Shown here: positions 39,451 through 46,405 of the stretch, piece by piece
How positions within the stretch are numbered: position 1 is the first letter of the stretch
Layout: the number at the start of each line of letters is the position of its first letter
NCBI RefSeq assembly: GCF_026157035.1
Contig: NZ_JANJZA010000001.1
Coordinates: 1,529,001-1,593,000 of the forward strand
DNA from: Sphingomicrobium nitratireducens
GTDB lineage: Bacteria; Pseudomonadota; Alphaproteobacteria; Sphingomonadales; Sphingomonadaceae
Length of the DNA stretch: 64,000 nt
Reading direction: 5' to 3'
Translations under genes and position numbers: made by a program
The notes under the pieces: model-generated
The model's database searches: none
Told to the model about the DNA's origin: nothing
The model's input: only the letters and a program-made list of their open reading frames with translations

Positions 39451-39815
39451 TCGAGGAGGCGCTGGTCCTCGTTGCGCGCGTCATCGAGCTCCTTGGCGTC
39501 GCGGCGATCGTGGTCGGCATTCCTCTGTCGACTTGGTACGTGCTGCGCGACCTCAATGCCGGAAAGCCGCGCAAGGCTGCGTTCGAGACCTACCGCGCCA
39601 ATCTGGGCCGCGGCATCCTCCTGGGGCTCGAATTACTGGTCGGCGCGGACATCATCGCCACCATCACCGCGCCGTTGACTTGGGAATCGGTCGGGCTGCT
39701 CGGCCTCCTGGTCCTGATCCGGACGTTCCTCAGCTTCAGTCTCGAGACCGAAATCGAGGGCGTGCCCCCTTGGCGCCGCCGCAAGGAAGAGCCTGACGAA
39801 GGGCAGGTCCGCTGA
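39447..39815 (+). CDS. DUF1622 membrane protein
   Basis: 122 residues with three membrane segments (about 6-27, 50-70, 76-95). The family pattern is recognisable: a first helix with ELLGVAAIVVGI, a cytoplasmic loop with YRANLGRGILLGLELLVGADII, and LGLLVLIRTFLSFSLETEIEG. The function is unknown. It overlaps the DUF421 gene by four bases and ends 16 bases before the left end of the integrated element. Confidence 0.85.
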   Translation: MIEEALVLVARVIELLGVAAIVVGIPLSTWYVLRDLNAGKPRKAAFETYRANLGRGILLGLELLVGADIIATITAPLTWESVGLLGLLVLIRTFLSFSLETEIEGVPPWRRRKEEPDEGQVR

Positions 39816-39831
39816 TCCGGAAGGAAGGGAA

Positions 39832-39880
39832 TGGTAGCGGAGGAGGGACTTGAACCCCCGACACGCGGATTATGATTCCG
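39832..39880. repeat. attL: displaced 3' half of tRNA-Met
   Basis: 49 bases identical to 55405-55453 except for one base (T at 39851 against C at 55424). The sequence is the 3' half of the tRNA-Met gene from the anticodon loop to the encoded CCA, on the minus strand. No 5' half follows, so this is not a working tRNA gene. It marks the left boundary of the integrated element. Confidence 0.92.
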
Positions 39881-39889
39881 TGAGAGCGC

Positions 39890-40420
39890 CTAGGGTTTCC
39901 GGTATTTTCCGATGCCATGTTGCTCCTGTGTTGCACGAAATTTCTCAATCAATACCTTAAAGCCTTCATGTCGCAATGGGTCATCGGCCTCCTCGTTGAT
40001 GAAATCCGCGAGCGTCTTTGTTGTCTGTCCCGTTTCGGCAAAAAGGTGCTCCATCACTCCAACGAAGTGATTATCCATCAACTCGAGTTCCTGTCGAACC
40101 AACGCTGCCCCCTCTTTGGTCTGGAGCATTGGAAATCGCGGATACCAAAATTCGTGTACTAGATTATCACGCATGTTCTTTGCGTCAGTTAGGATGACTA
40201 AAGTGTCAGCCGAAAGCTTGAGCTTGTCGCAAACCTGCTGCTTAAGTGCCCCGAAAGTTGCCTGGCGTTGCCAGCTAAGTGCCTTTGCAACCGCCGGGTG
40301 ATCGGCACTTTTCGGACCTGTCTTCAAAGAGTTGACGAGGTGATCCATCAATAGATGGCGGAGATATTCCTCGGCGATAGCAATGGTTATCCAAACGCTT
40401 CCGCAGGCGGCGAATACCAT
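39890..40420 (-). CDS. HEPN-like domain protein
   Basis: 176 residues from the ATG at 40420, all-alpha in appearance. R84-D85-N-L-V-H89 in KNMRDNLVHEFWYP matches the R-X4-6-H motif of HEPN ribonucleases, with the expected polar residue after the arginine. HEPN proteins include toxins and antiviral RNases. No nucleotidyltransferase antitoxin partner is adjacent. The open frame extends to an ATG at 40525 inside the integrase gene, but the added residues look like out-of-frame integrase sequence. There is no clear ribosome binding site. Confidence 0.62.
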   Translation of the reverse strand: MVFAACGSVWITIAIAEEYLRHLLMDHLVNSLKTGPKSADHPAVAKALSWQRQATFGALKQQVCDKLKLSADTLVILTDAKNMRDNLVHEFWYPRFPMLQTKEGAALVRQELELMDNHFVGVMEHLFAETGQTTKTLADFINEEADDPLRHEGFKVLIEKFRATQEQHGIGKYRKP

Positions 40421-40454
40421 CGCTCTGTCATTGTCGTCAGCGCGGGTTAGGCCG

Positions 40455-41549
40455 CTAGATAAGGTTTGCTGCGGCCTCTCTGGCCAGTTCCTTATCCATG
40501 CGGCGATCCGAGATGAGATGCCCATAGGTGTCCAATGTAATTTGGACCGAGCTATGCCCCATCCAAGTTGAAAGCCGCTTTAGGTCGATACCCTGCTTTA
40601 TCCAGGCGCTTGCAGCGGCGTGGCGAAGCGCGTGCATCCCAAACGGTTTCACAATCCCAGCGTCTTCCTGCGTCGGCTGATATTTCCGCCTCAAAAGATT
40701 GCTATGGTGGAGCACGCCACCCTCGCTGTTCGGAAAGGCCAATTCACTATTCGGACAACGTAGCTTCCACGCTTTCAGCTCTTTGACGACGCCAGGAGCG
40801 ATCGGGATGTCCCGTATGCCAGCGCTCGACTTGGGGAGGCCGAGCATGCCCCACTGGTCGGCCCGCTGCGACACGCTCACCACGCCCCGCTTGAGGTCAA
40901 TGTCCTGCCAACGGAGCCCGCGAAGCTCGGACGATCGAAGCCCCGTCACAATGGCCGTAAGCAGCATGGGGCGGAAATCGTCATCCGCTGCTTCAAGCAT
41001 GGCCTTCAGCTGTTCGCGGGTCGGGATTTGAATGCGCGTCTTCTCGCGTGACGGACGAACAACCTTCACACCCTTAGCGACATTCTGTGCGACCAGTCCG
41101 CGCCGCTGGGCCTCATTTAGTATGGACGAAAGCCCACGCACGGCCTTGCCCGCCATGGCCCGAGAACGCGTCTCTAGCAGCCTATCCTTGAATGCTTCAA
41201 CCTTCGGCATGGTAAGTTGTGAAAGCCGCTCATCGCCAATCAACGGGATGATATGGAGGCGCTTCAGTTCCTTGTACTGCTTGATGGTTGATCGCTCGCG
41301 CCCATTGGCCTCGGCTGCCTTAATCCAAAGGTCCGCAGCGGCCTTCACGGTGATCGATTGGCTGTCTGGCGTATGGATGCCTTGGCTGACTTCCCAGCTC
41401 GCCTTTGTCGCCCAGGCTTCGGCATCCTTCTTGCGGGCGAACTGCTTGGCGCGACGCGTCCCGAACGCGTCGCGATAGTCGACCAGCCAGGCTTGACGAG
41501 CCTCGCCTCGACTGTCCATCCAGGTGCGCTTCCTTACTGCAGCCACCAC
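40455..41549 (-). CDS. Tyrosine-type site-specific integrase
   Basis: 364 residues. N-terminal arm-binding region, a SAM-like core-binding domain (about 60-150), then the catalytic domain with Arg in TGLRSSELRGLRW, HALRHAAAS, the second His in MGHSSVQITLDTYGH, and the tyrosine nucleophile in the same segment. It would recombine the tRNA-Met att sites that bound this element. The GTG at 41549 is chosen because AGGAGAGGA lies directly upstream. It overlaps the upstream gene by 16 bases. Confidence 0.93.
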   Translation of the reverse strand: MVAAVRKRTWMDSRGEARQAWLVDYRDAFGTRRAKQFARKKDAEAWATKASWEVSQGIHTPDSQSITVKAAADLWIKAAEANGRERSTIKQYKELKRLHIIPLIGDERLSQLTMPKVEAFKDRLLETRSRAMAGKAVRGLSSILNEAQRRGLVAQNVAKGVKVVRPSREKTRIQIPTREQLKAMLEAADDDFRPMLLTAIVTGLRSSELRGLRWQDIDLKRGVVSVSQRADQWGMLGLPKSSAGIRDIPIAPGVVKELKAWKLRCPNSELAFPNSEGGVLHHSNLLRRKYQPTQEDAGIVKPFGMHALRHAAASAWIKQGIDLKRLSTWMGHSSVQITLDTYGHLISDRRMDKELAREAAANLI

Positions 41550-42121
41550 CCGTCCTCTCCTCGCTCGAGAAGCCAAAGACGAAGATCTTCCCGAAATTCC
41601 TCGCGAGTTGTGAGATCCAATGACTGTGCGGCTTCCAGAACGTCATCTAAGAGCGCGGAAACGTTGACAGCCGCAAACCTTGGGCCACGCTCCATTCGAT
41701 CTCCCAGGAAGAAACCGCTCGACGTGGTAACAATTAGCGCTGGAGATCCGCCTTTTCCGAGCGCCCTGTCCAATTCCTGCGGGAACACGATCGCAAATGC
41801 CCTATCGTGGAGCTTACGCTTGAAAATGTCGTAGGCGACATTGAAAGCATCGATAGTCTGCTTGGCTGAATATTGCAGGAGGCTGACCGCTCGCTCAGGA
41901 GTGATGCCGAACTGAAATAATTCAAACATCAAACCGAGCGCTAGGACTTCGCCTGCGTGATACTTCGCAGGCCGCCCTTTCCCAGTATTTGCCCCAGGCG
42001 GGAATCCCATTTTTTGGGCGTGCTGCAGGCGTCCTCTCATTGCGACGCGGTTGGTCTCGGGAAGGCCGTAAATCTTGAGCAAGACACTGAGCAAGTCTCC
42101 ATGTGCGAGGGGGAAAGACAA
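41534..42121 (-). CDS. Hypothetical protein, possible DNA-binding regulator of the element
   Basis: 195 residues. It begins with LLSVLLKIYGLPETNRVAMR and a segment GFPPGANTGKGRPAKY, then FELFQFGITPERAVSLL; this arrangement resembles the helical, MerR-like N-terminal part of some integrative-element proteins, but no family is firmly recognised. The TTG at 42121 is proposed as the start because GGAGGT lies four bases upstream. It is directly upstream of, and overlaps, the integrase gene, and divergent from the small HTH gene across a palindrome. Confidence 0.6.
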   Translation of the reverse strand: MSFPLAHGDLLSVLLKIYGLPETNRVAMRGRLQHAQKMGFPPGANTGKGRPAKYHAGEVLALGLMFELFQFGITPERAVSLLQYSAKQTIDAFNVAYDIFKRKLHDRAFAIVFPQELDRALGKGGSPALIVTTSSGFFLGDRMERGPRFAAVNVSALLDDVLEAAQSLDLTTREEFREDLRLWLLERGEDGWWLQ

Positions 42122-42185
42122 AAGCACCTCCAAAAACAGAAGTATGTGTTTATCGCTTGACAGCGCCCGCAGCAAGTGCGATTTG

Positions 42186-42215
42186 GTGTAACAGAACGTT
42201 ATGGTTCTGCTACAC
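42186..42215. promoter_or_regulatory. 30-bp palindrome between divergent element genes
   Basis: GTGTAACAGAAC-GTTATG-GTTCTGCTACAC: 12-base arms with a single mismatch and a six-base centre. It ends ten bases before the start of the HTH gene at 42226 and overlaps its ribosome binding region, and lies 65 bases from the divergent start at 42121. Position and symmetry suggest the operator that controls integration genes against the replication module. Confidence 0.6.
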
Positions 42216-42225
42216 GGAGGGGTGC

Positions 42226-42411
42226 ATGCTAAAAAACGATTTGATCGCTGGCGCGGAAGCGGCTGCACAAGAATGCGGGCTCAAGCCCCGCGCGATTTAT
42301 CACATGGTTGAGAATGGCCAGCTGCCCGTCATCCGCATGGGCCGTCGCCTCTACTTCAGGCGCTCGGAGCTAGATGCGGCGTTCCGTTCGTCGGCACAGG
42401 ATGCGGCCTGA
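42226..42411 (+). CDS. Small helix-turn-helix protein (AlpA/excisionase-like)
   Basis: 61 residues. The sequence AAAQECGLKPRAIYHMVENGQLPVIRMGRRLYFRRSEL follows the winged-helix pattern of AlpA and MerR-type excisionases that bend DNA at att sites or activate integrase genes. GGAGGGG lies just before the ATG. It is the first gene of the plus-strand replication module and is divergent from the integrase operon. Confidence 0.82.
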   Translation: MLKNDLIAGAEAAAQECGLKPRAIYHMVENGQLPVIRMGRRLYFRRSELDAAFRSSAQDAA

Positions 42412-42513
42412 TGAACCTACAGCGGCAAGCAGGCCGCAAATAAAATGGTCGCCACGAGGACTGGACCCCTCGGGCGACCGACTTTCCCCACTGCGCTTAA
42501 CAGGAGAAAAAGC

Positions 42514-42885
42514 ATGGAGCTCTCTAAGCTAGACGCTCGCCAAGAGCAACCGCAGCAACGCGAGCGTGAACGCATCGACCAGGTTCTCAAAGTCGATCGC
42601 TGGCAGACCGCGAAGGCGGCTTTCGAACTCGCCCAGTCGATCCATGATGCGGAAACTGACGACCACAAGTCAGACATCACTTACGAACTAGTCCTGTCTT
42701 CACAACGGGCGATGTTCGAGACCCCTGCCCCCGATGGCGCGGCCCTTTGGTACAAGCTCGACCTTCTGTTCGGTCCGACCGCCATGGCAATGAAGAACCC
42801 GGACGAAACACACTGCCCTTCCTGGGCCAAGGAATGGATCGGACCCGCGATCGAAGACGCCAAGCGCTTCTTGGAGGGCCGCTAG
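42514..42885 (+). CDS. Hypothetical protein of the element replication module
   Basis: 123 residues, acidic, with a QEQPQQRERERIDQVLKVDRW helical start and a C-terminal WAKEWIGPAIEDAKRFLEGR helix. No family is recognised. AGGAGA precedes the ATG. The stop codon is directly followed by the next start codon, so it is in one operon with the genes up to the primase. Confidence 0.72.
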   Translation: MELSKLDARQEQPQQRERERIDQVLKVDRWQTAKAAFELAQSIHDAETDDHKSDITYELVLSSQRAMFETPAPDGAALWYKLDLLFGPTAMAMKNPDETHCPSWAKEWIGPAIEDAKRFLEGR

Positions 42886-43098
42886 ATGGCCGCGGTGCGC
42901 GAGCCCGGAATCATGGTCGAACGGTTTGGGGGGCTGTGGGCGGTTAGCGTCCGTCCCTGCCCCGACGAACTGCCTTCCATGAAGGGCTTCACCAGCTCGG
43001 ACGAAGCGGCGGCTTACGCGACAGGCCTGAAGGCGACATACGGCTGGACCATCAAACCCCCAGCGTTCGACCTCAGAGCCTCTGACAAAGCGGCGTAG
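42886..43098 (+). CDS. Small hypothetical protein
   Basis: 70 residues. A beta-hairpin-like start (VERFGGLWAVSVRP) and SSDEAAAYATGLKATYGW are visible, similar in style to short phage proteins that bind nucleic acid, but no family is assigned. It starts with no gap after the previous gene and ends four bases before the primase gene. Confidence 0.6.
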   Translation: MAAVREPGIMVERFGGLWAVSVRPCPDELPSMKGFTSSDEAAAYATGLKATYGWTIKPPAFDLRASDKAA

Positions 43099-43102
43099 GC
43101 CC

Positions 43103-44095
43103 ATGAGCGGCCTATTCTCCGAATGGCAGCCAAGGTACGCGGAACGGGGAATTGCGACATTCCCCGTCCGCGACAAGCGCCCTGCCGTCAAAGGCTACCT
43201 GAAGGTCGGTGCGAACGCGTCCCGTGACTTCGCAGCCAAGTTCTCGAACGAGGACGCTTTCGGCTTCGCGTGCGAGCGAAACGGGATTGCCGTCCTAGAT
43301 GTCGACACGCCCGATGAAAGGATCCTTGCCGACGCCCTAAGCGAGTATGGCCCCACGCCAATCATCGTCAGAAGCGGCTCGGGCAACTGGCAAGCCTGGT
43401 ATCGCCGAACCAACGAGGGCCGAAGCATCCGTCCTAGCCCCGACAAGCCTATCGACATCTTAGGCGGCGGGTTTGTGGTCGCCCCGCCCTCTAGGTCCGC
43501 GAAGGGCGCATATCGGTTTGAACAAGGGTCGCTGGACGACTTGGCCGATCTGCCACCTATGCAGGCGGTTAGCGCCCTGCCAGTGGCCACTCCCTTTTCA
43601 GGCGAACGAATACGAACGGGGCAACGCAACCAAGAACTTTGGCGGCGCTGCATGACACTAGCCGCAGGATGTAGCGACTTTGATGAATTGATGAAGGAGG
43701 CCCATACTATGAACGCAGCCCTCTGTTACGAACGCCTACCAGACCTCGAAGTTATGCGCGTCGCAGCTAGCGCTTGGAGCCTTGAGACGACTGGCCAGAA
43801 TTGGTTCGGTCGGGGTCGCCGTGTCGTCATCGATCACACGGAGGTCGATAACCTTATGGCGAACTTCCCCGACGCCTTCATGCTCCTGACGATTCTGAGG
43901 CGGCGACACTACGCCCACCCGACGTTCATGGCCCCCAACGGTATGGCTAGCGAGATGCCTGGAGGCGGGTGGACGCGGAAGCGTTTGGCGGCAGCTAGAA
44001 ACCAACTGGTCGACATCGGCGAGCTGATCGAGGAGCGCCCCGCTTGTTCCCATCACGGCGCAGCGATCTACTCATTCAAAGGTGGCAAGAAATGA
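43103..44095 (+). CDS. Bifunctional DNA primase/polymerase (Prim-Pol)
   Basis: 330 residues. The archaeo-eukaryotic primase domain occupies about 1-170: IATFPVRDKRPAVKGY at the start, catalytic acidic pair in VLDVDTPDE near 65, and GGGFVVAPPS near 124. The motif II position, usually His in S-x-H, reads SGNWQAWYR, so a key residue may be changed. A helical primase C-terminal region follows. Such enzymes start replication of satellites, plasmids and phages. It is the main replication gene of the element; no helicase is fused. Confidence 0.83.
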   Translation: MSGLFSEWQPRYAERGIATFPVRDKRPAVKGYLKVGANASRDFAAKFSNEDAFGFACERNGIAVLDVDTPDERILADALSEYGPTPIIVRSGSGNWQAWYRRTNEGRSIRPSPDKPIDILGGGFVVAPPSRSAKGAYRFEQGSLDDLADLPPMQAVSALPVATPFSGERIRTGQRNQELWRRCMTLAAGCSDFDELMKEAHTMNAALCYERLPDLEVMRVAASAWSLETTGQNWFGRGRRVVIDHTEVDNLMANFPDAFMLLTILRRRHYAHPTFMAPNGMASEMPGGGWTRKRLAAARNQLVDIGELIEERPACSHHGAAIYSFKGGKK

Positions 44096-44190
44096 CCACC
44101 CTATATAACTTACACCCCTCCCCCTCTCCCCCCTTAATACCCCGAGCGGCGATTTTCGGGTCGCGAGATTGGGACGGGTTTTCCCGAACG

Positions 44191-44475
44191 CTAGCGCCGC
44201 GTCTCCTTGCAGACGTTCAATCGATACGCTGGATCGTATTTGCAGTTGCGCCCGCACTCGTACGTCCCGGCGTCAGGATCGCGAAGCGCGCGAACGGCAT
44301 CGATCGCAGCGGATTGGCACTGCTCAAAATCCTTGAAGCCGATGAGCGTTTGCCACTGCGTCAAATCGTTGGCGTCTGGATAAACGAAGGCGTCCCAGCG
44401 ATCGGGAGCGAGGGCATCGCAACCGAACAGCGAAATCGCGATTGCGGCGACGATCGCCCGTTGACTGTTCCTCAT
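44191..44475 (-). CDS. Small putative lipoprotein
   Basis: 94 residues. An N-terminal hydrophobic segment (AIVAAIAISLFGC) ends in a lipobox-like LFGC, giving a mature lipid-anchored protein of about 76 residues with four further cysteines that could form disulfides (FEQCQ, YECGRNC, NVCKE). No family is recognised. It is the only minus-strand gene inside the plus-strand replication module. GGGGA precedes the ATG at 44475. Phage lipoproteins in this position can exclude superinfecting phages; that is only a possibility. Confidence 0.6.
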   Translation of the reverse strand: MRNSQRAIVAAIAISLFGCDALAPDRWDAFVYPDANDLTQWQTLIGFKDFEQCQSAAIDAVRALRDPDAGTYECGRNCKYDPAYRLNVCKETRR

Positions 44476-44500
44476 TTGTTTCCCCATTGGTTGCCGCACC

Positions 44501-44701
44501 ATGAAAGCATTCGGTCGAACCTTTGTCATCATTCGCTTCGATGCGGACGCGACACGCGGGCTCAGGCGCGAACAGGTCGACCACCTCACCTATCACGTGA
44601 CGAGGCTGCTTACTGGCAACGGAACGGCGGAAAGCGAATGGCACTACCTCGGGTTCTCGATCGAGGTGGAGCCGGACACAGACCAGGGCGACGAAGCCTA
44701 G
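44501..44701 (+). CDS. Small hypothetical protein
   Basis: 66 residues starting MKAFGRTFVIIRFDADATRG. It has a beta-alpha-beta style pattern with a final SEWHYLGFSIEVEP strand pair and no membrane segment or signal. No family is recognised. It starts 26 bases from the divergent lipoprotein gene. A low-confidence gene call based on length, start and coding bias. Confidence 0.45.
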   Translation: MKAFGRTFVIIRFDADATRGLRREQVDHLTYHVTRLLTGNGTAESEWHYLGFSIEVEPDTDQGDEA

Positions 44702-44810
44702 GGCCAGCCCAGCCACCCAGGGGGGCAGTTAGAACCTTCATGCCCGAGACTACAGGACCGACCGTCAACCAAACTTCGCGCATCCACACTTCACACTTCA
44801 GGGGGAGTGC

Positions 44811-45119
44811 ATGATGAAGCGACAGGCATGGGACCACGGCGGCAAGAGCCGACATCGCCGGGGCTATGGGCGCGAACACGTGCGCCTTCGCCAGATCCTT
44901 TTGGACCAGGAGCCGCTGTGTCGCCACTGCAAGGCCAAGGGACGCACGACGGCAGCCACGATCGCAGATCACGTTGTGAGCTTGGCCAAAGGCGGCGCGG
45001 CGCACGACATCACGAACATGCAGCCGCTTTGCCATGACTGCCACCAGCGGAAGACGCTCGAAGAGCAAGGCAAGCGCTATCGCCCACGCACAGGTGAGGA
45101 TGGCTGGCCAATCGACTGA
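44811..45119 (+). CDS. HNH endonuclease
   Basis: 102 residues. A zinc-stabilised HNH motif is present: C37-x2-C40, D53-H54, N69, C74-x2-C77-H78. Small HNH proteins of this kind in phages and satellites act with the terminase during DNA packaging, or as free nicking enzymes. GGGGAG lies just before the ATG; a second ATG three bases later is also possible. No terminase gene is recognised next to it. Confidence 0.85.
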   Translation: MMKRQAWDHGGKSRHRRGYGREHVRLRQILLDQEPLCRHCKAKGRTTAATIADHVVSLAKGGAAHDITNMQPLCHDCHQRKTLEEQGKRYRPRTGEDGWPID

Positions 45120-45252
45120 CCGGGGGGGGGATCGGTTCTCTAGGGCCTCGTTCTCAAGGACCGAACGGCACCCTTCGAAGAAACGCTAACACAGGAATTT
45201 TTAGAACCCTTTACGCGCGGGCGCACGCGCGCGAGGCAGGATAGGACCGACG

Positions 45253-46086
45253 ATGGACACAGAATTTCAGGACGCAGCCGAACTGCTGCTGAAAGCCCAC
45301 GAATGGATCGACAACCTCATGGTGGCGGGAATGAGCGAGCGGGCGATAACATCCGCCCTCATGACAGCCTGTACCGAACGGGCGCTTGAAGCAGGCGGAA
45401 CCGATGCCACGGCGGTCTGGGGGAATGCCGGACAGGGAGAACAGCTCGCGGTCCGGCGAAAGAAATCGGCCGGCGCGAAAAGAGCGTGGGATACAACCGA
45501 CAAACTTCCAGCCGATTTGGCGGAGGAGGCCGAGCGCCTAAAGGCAGAGATTAGCGAGCGCCCCAACCGACCGATCGCCCGGATTGAAAGCGATGAGGAC
45601 GGGGGCAGGAAGCTCGCTTTCGGTCAGGACGAGACGCGCGAAGCCCTCAACTCAATAAGGCTCTTCAAGCTGTCGGGCAGCTCGTCCAGCCAGTTCGCAG
45701 AGGATCTGATGGTCCGACTTTCGAAGATCATCAAGCCAACTGGTGACGATTCCTATGACTCTATCCGGTTGGGCGGAGCGCTATCGCTGCTTGCGGGCGT
45801 CGATCCCGCCAACGAGGTCGAGGCAACGATGGCCCTTCAGATGGTCCAGGCCAGCGATGTGTCGCAGACCTTCCTGCAGCGGGCGGCGGTCGCCCAGTAT
45901 GTCGACCAGGCCAAAGTCTTCGCGGACCTCGGAATGAAGGCACAGCGGACCTTTGCCCTCCACGCGGAAACCTTGGCGAAGCTTCGCCGTAACGGTGAGC
46001 AGGTCGTCAAGCACGTACATGTCAACGAGGGCGGGCAGGCGGTTATCGCTCAGACGGTCAACACCGGGAAGGGGGCTGGGGCATAA
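45253..46086 (+). CDS. Hypothetical protein found with mobile elements
   Basis: 277 residues. The N-terminal 60 residues are a helical segment (AAELLLKAHEWIDNLMVAG, then a cap). A charged linker follows, and the C-terminal half is helical with LAKLRRNGEQVVKHVHVNEG near the end, a sequence style often seen in rhizobial and sphingomonad prophage-like islands. It overlaps the next gene by one base, so they are coupled. Function unknown; a small-terminase-like or structural role cannot be excluded. Confidence 0.7.
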   Translation: MDTEFQDAAELLLKAHEWIDNLMVAGMSERAITSALMTACTERALEAGGTDATAVWGNAGQGEQLAVRRKKSAGAKRAWDTTDKLPADLAEEAERLKAEISERPNRPIARIESDEDGGRKLAFGQDETREALNSIRLFKLSGSSSSQFAEDLMVRLSKIIKPTGDDSYDSIRLGGALSLLAGVDPANEVEATMALQMVQASDVSQTFLQRAAVAQYVDQAKVFADLGMKAQRTFALHAETLAKLRRNGEQVVKHVHVNEGGQAVIAQTVNTGKGAGA

Positions 46087-46316
46087 TGCCGAAAACGCCG
46101 ATCAACCCCATGAAGGCATGTGGCGCTAAGACGCGATCAGGATCGCCATGCAAGAGGAGCCCCATGCCCAACGGTCGCTGTTATCTACACGGCGGGCCGA
46201 GTTCTGGCGCTCCCAAGGGCAACAGAAACGCTTTAAGGCACGGCTTGAAATCGCGGGAGTATCTCGAAGGGCGTAAGCTGATCCGAGCAATGCGGTCGTT
46301 CCAACGGGGGCTGTGA
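46086..46316 (+). CDS. HGGxSTG-domain protein
   Basis: 76 residues. A cysteine-containing region (CGAKTRSGSPCKRSPMPNGRCYLHGG) is followed by GAPKGNRNALRHGLKSREY, the pattern of the HGGxSTG family common in phages and transferred islands; here it reads HGGPSSG. The three cysteines and the histidine could bind zinc. Function unknown. The start overlaps the preceding stop codon. Confidence 0.8.
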   Translation: MPKTPINPMKACGAKTRSGSPCKRSPMPNGRCYLHGGPSSGAPKGNRNALRHGLKSREYLEGRKLIRAMRSFQRGL

Positions 46317-46405
46317 CGCCTTCGTCCGTTATCGTACGCCCTCCCATGCGACATGGATGTCGGATTAGGGGTGGAAAGCGGACGATCAAAGGATCTCGGG
46401 GGCCG

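Noticed and set aside
39832-39880. Second tRNA-Met gene
   Set aside because: Only the 3' half is present; the D-arm and 5' acceptor strand are missing, so it is an att copy.
44092-44814. Plus-strand frame beginning MTTLYNLHPSP
   Set aside because: Proline-rich start from a C-run, then antisense to the lipoprotein gene and out of frame with the next gene; no family pattern.
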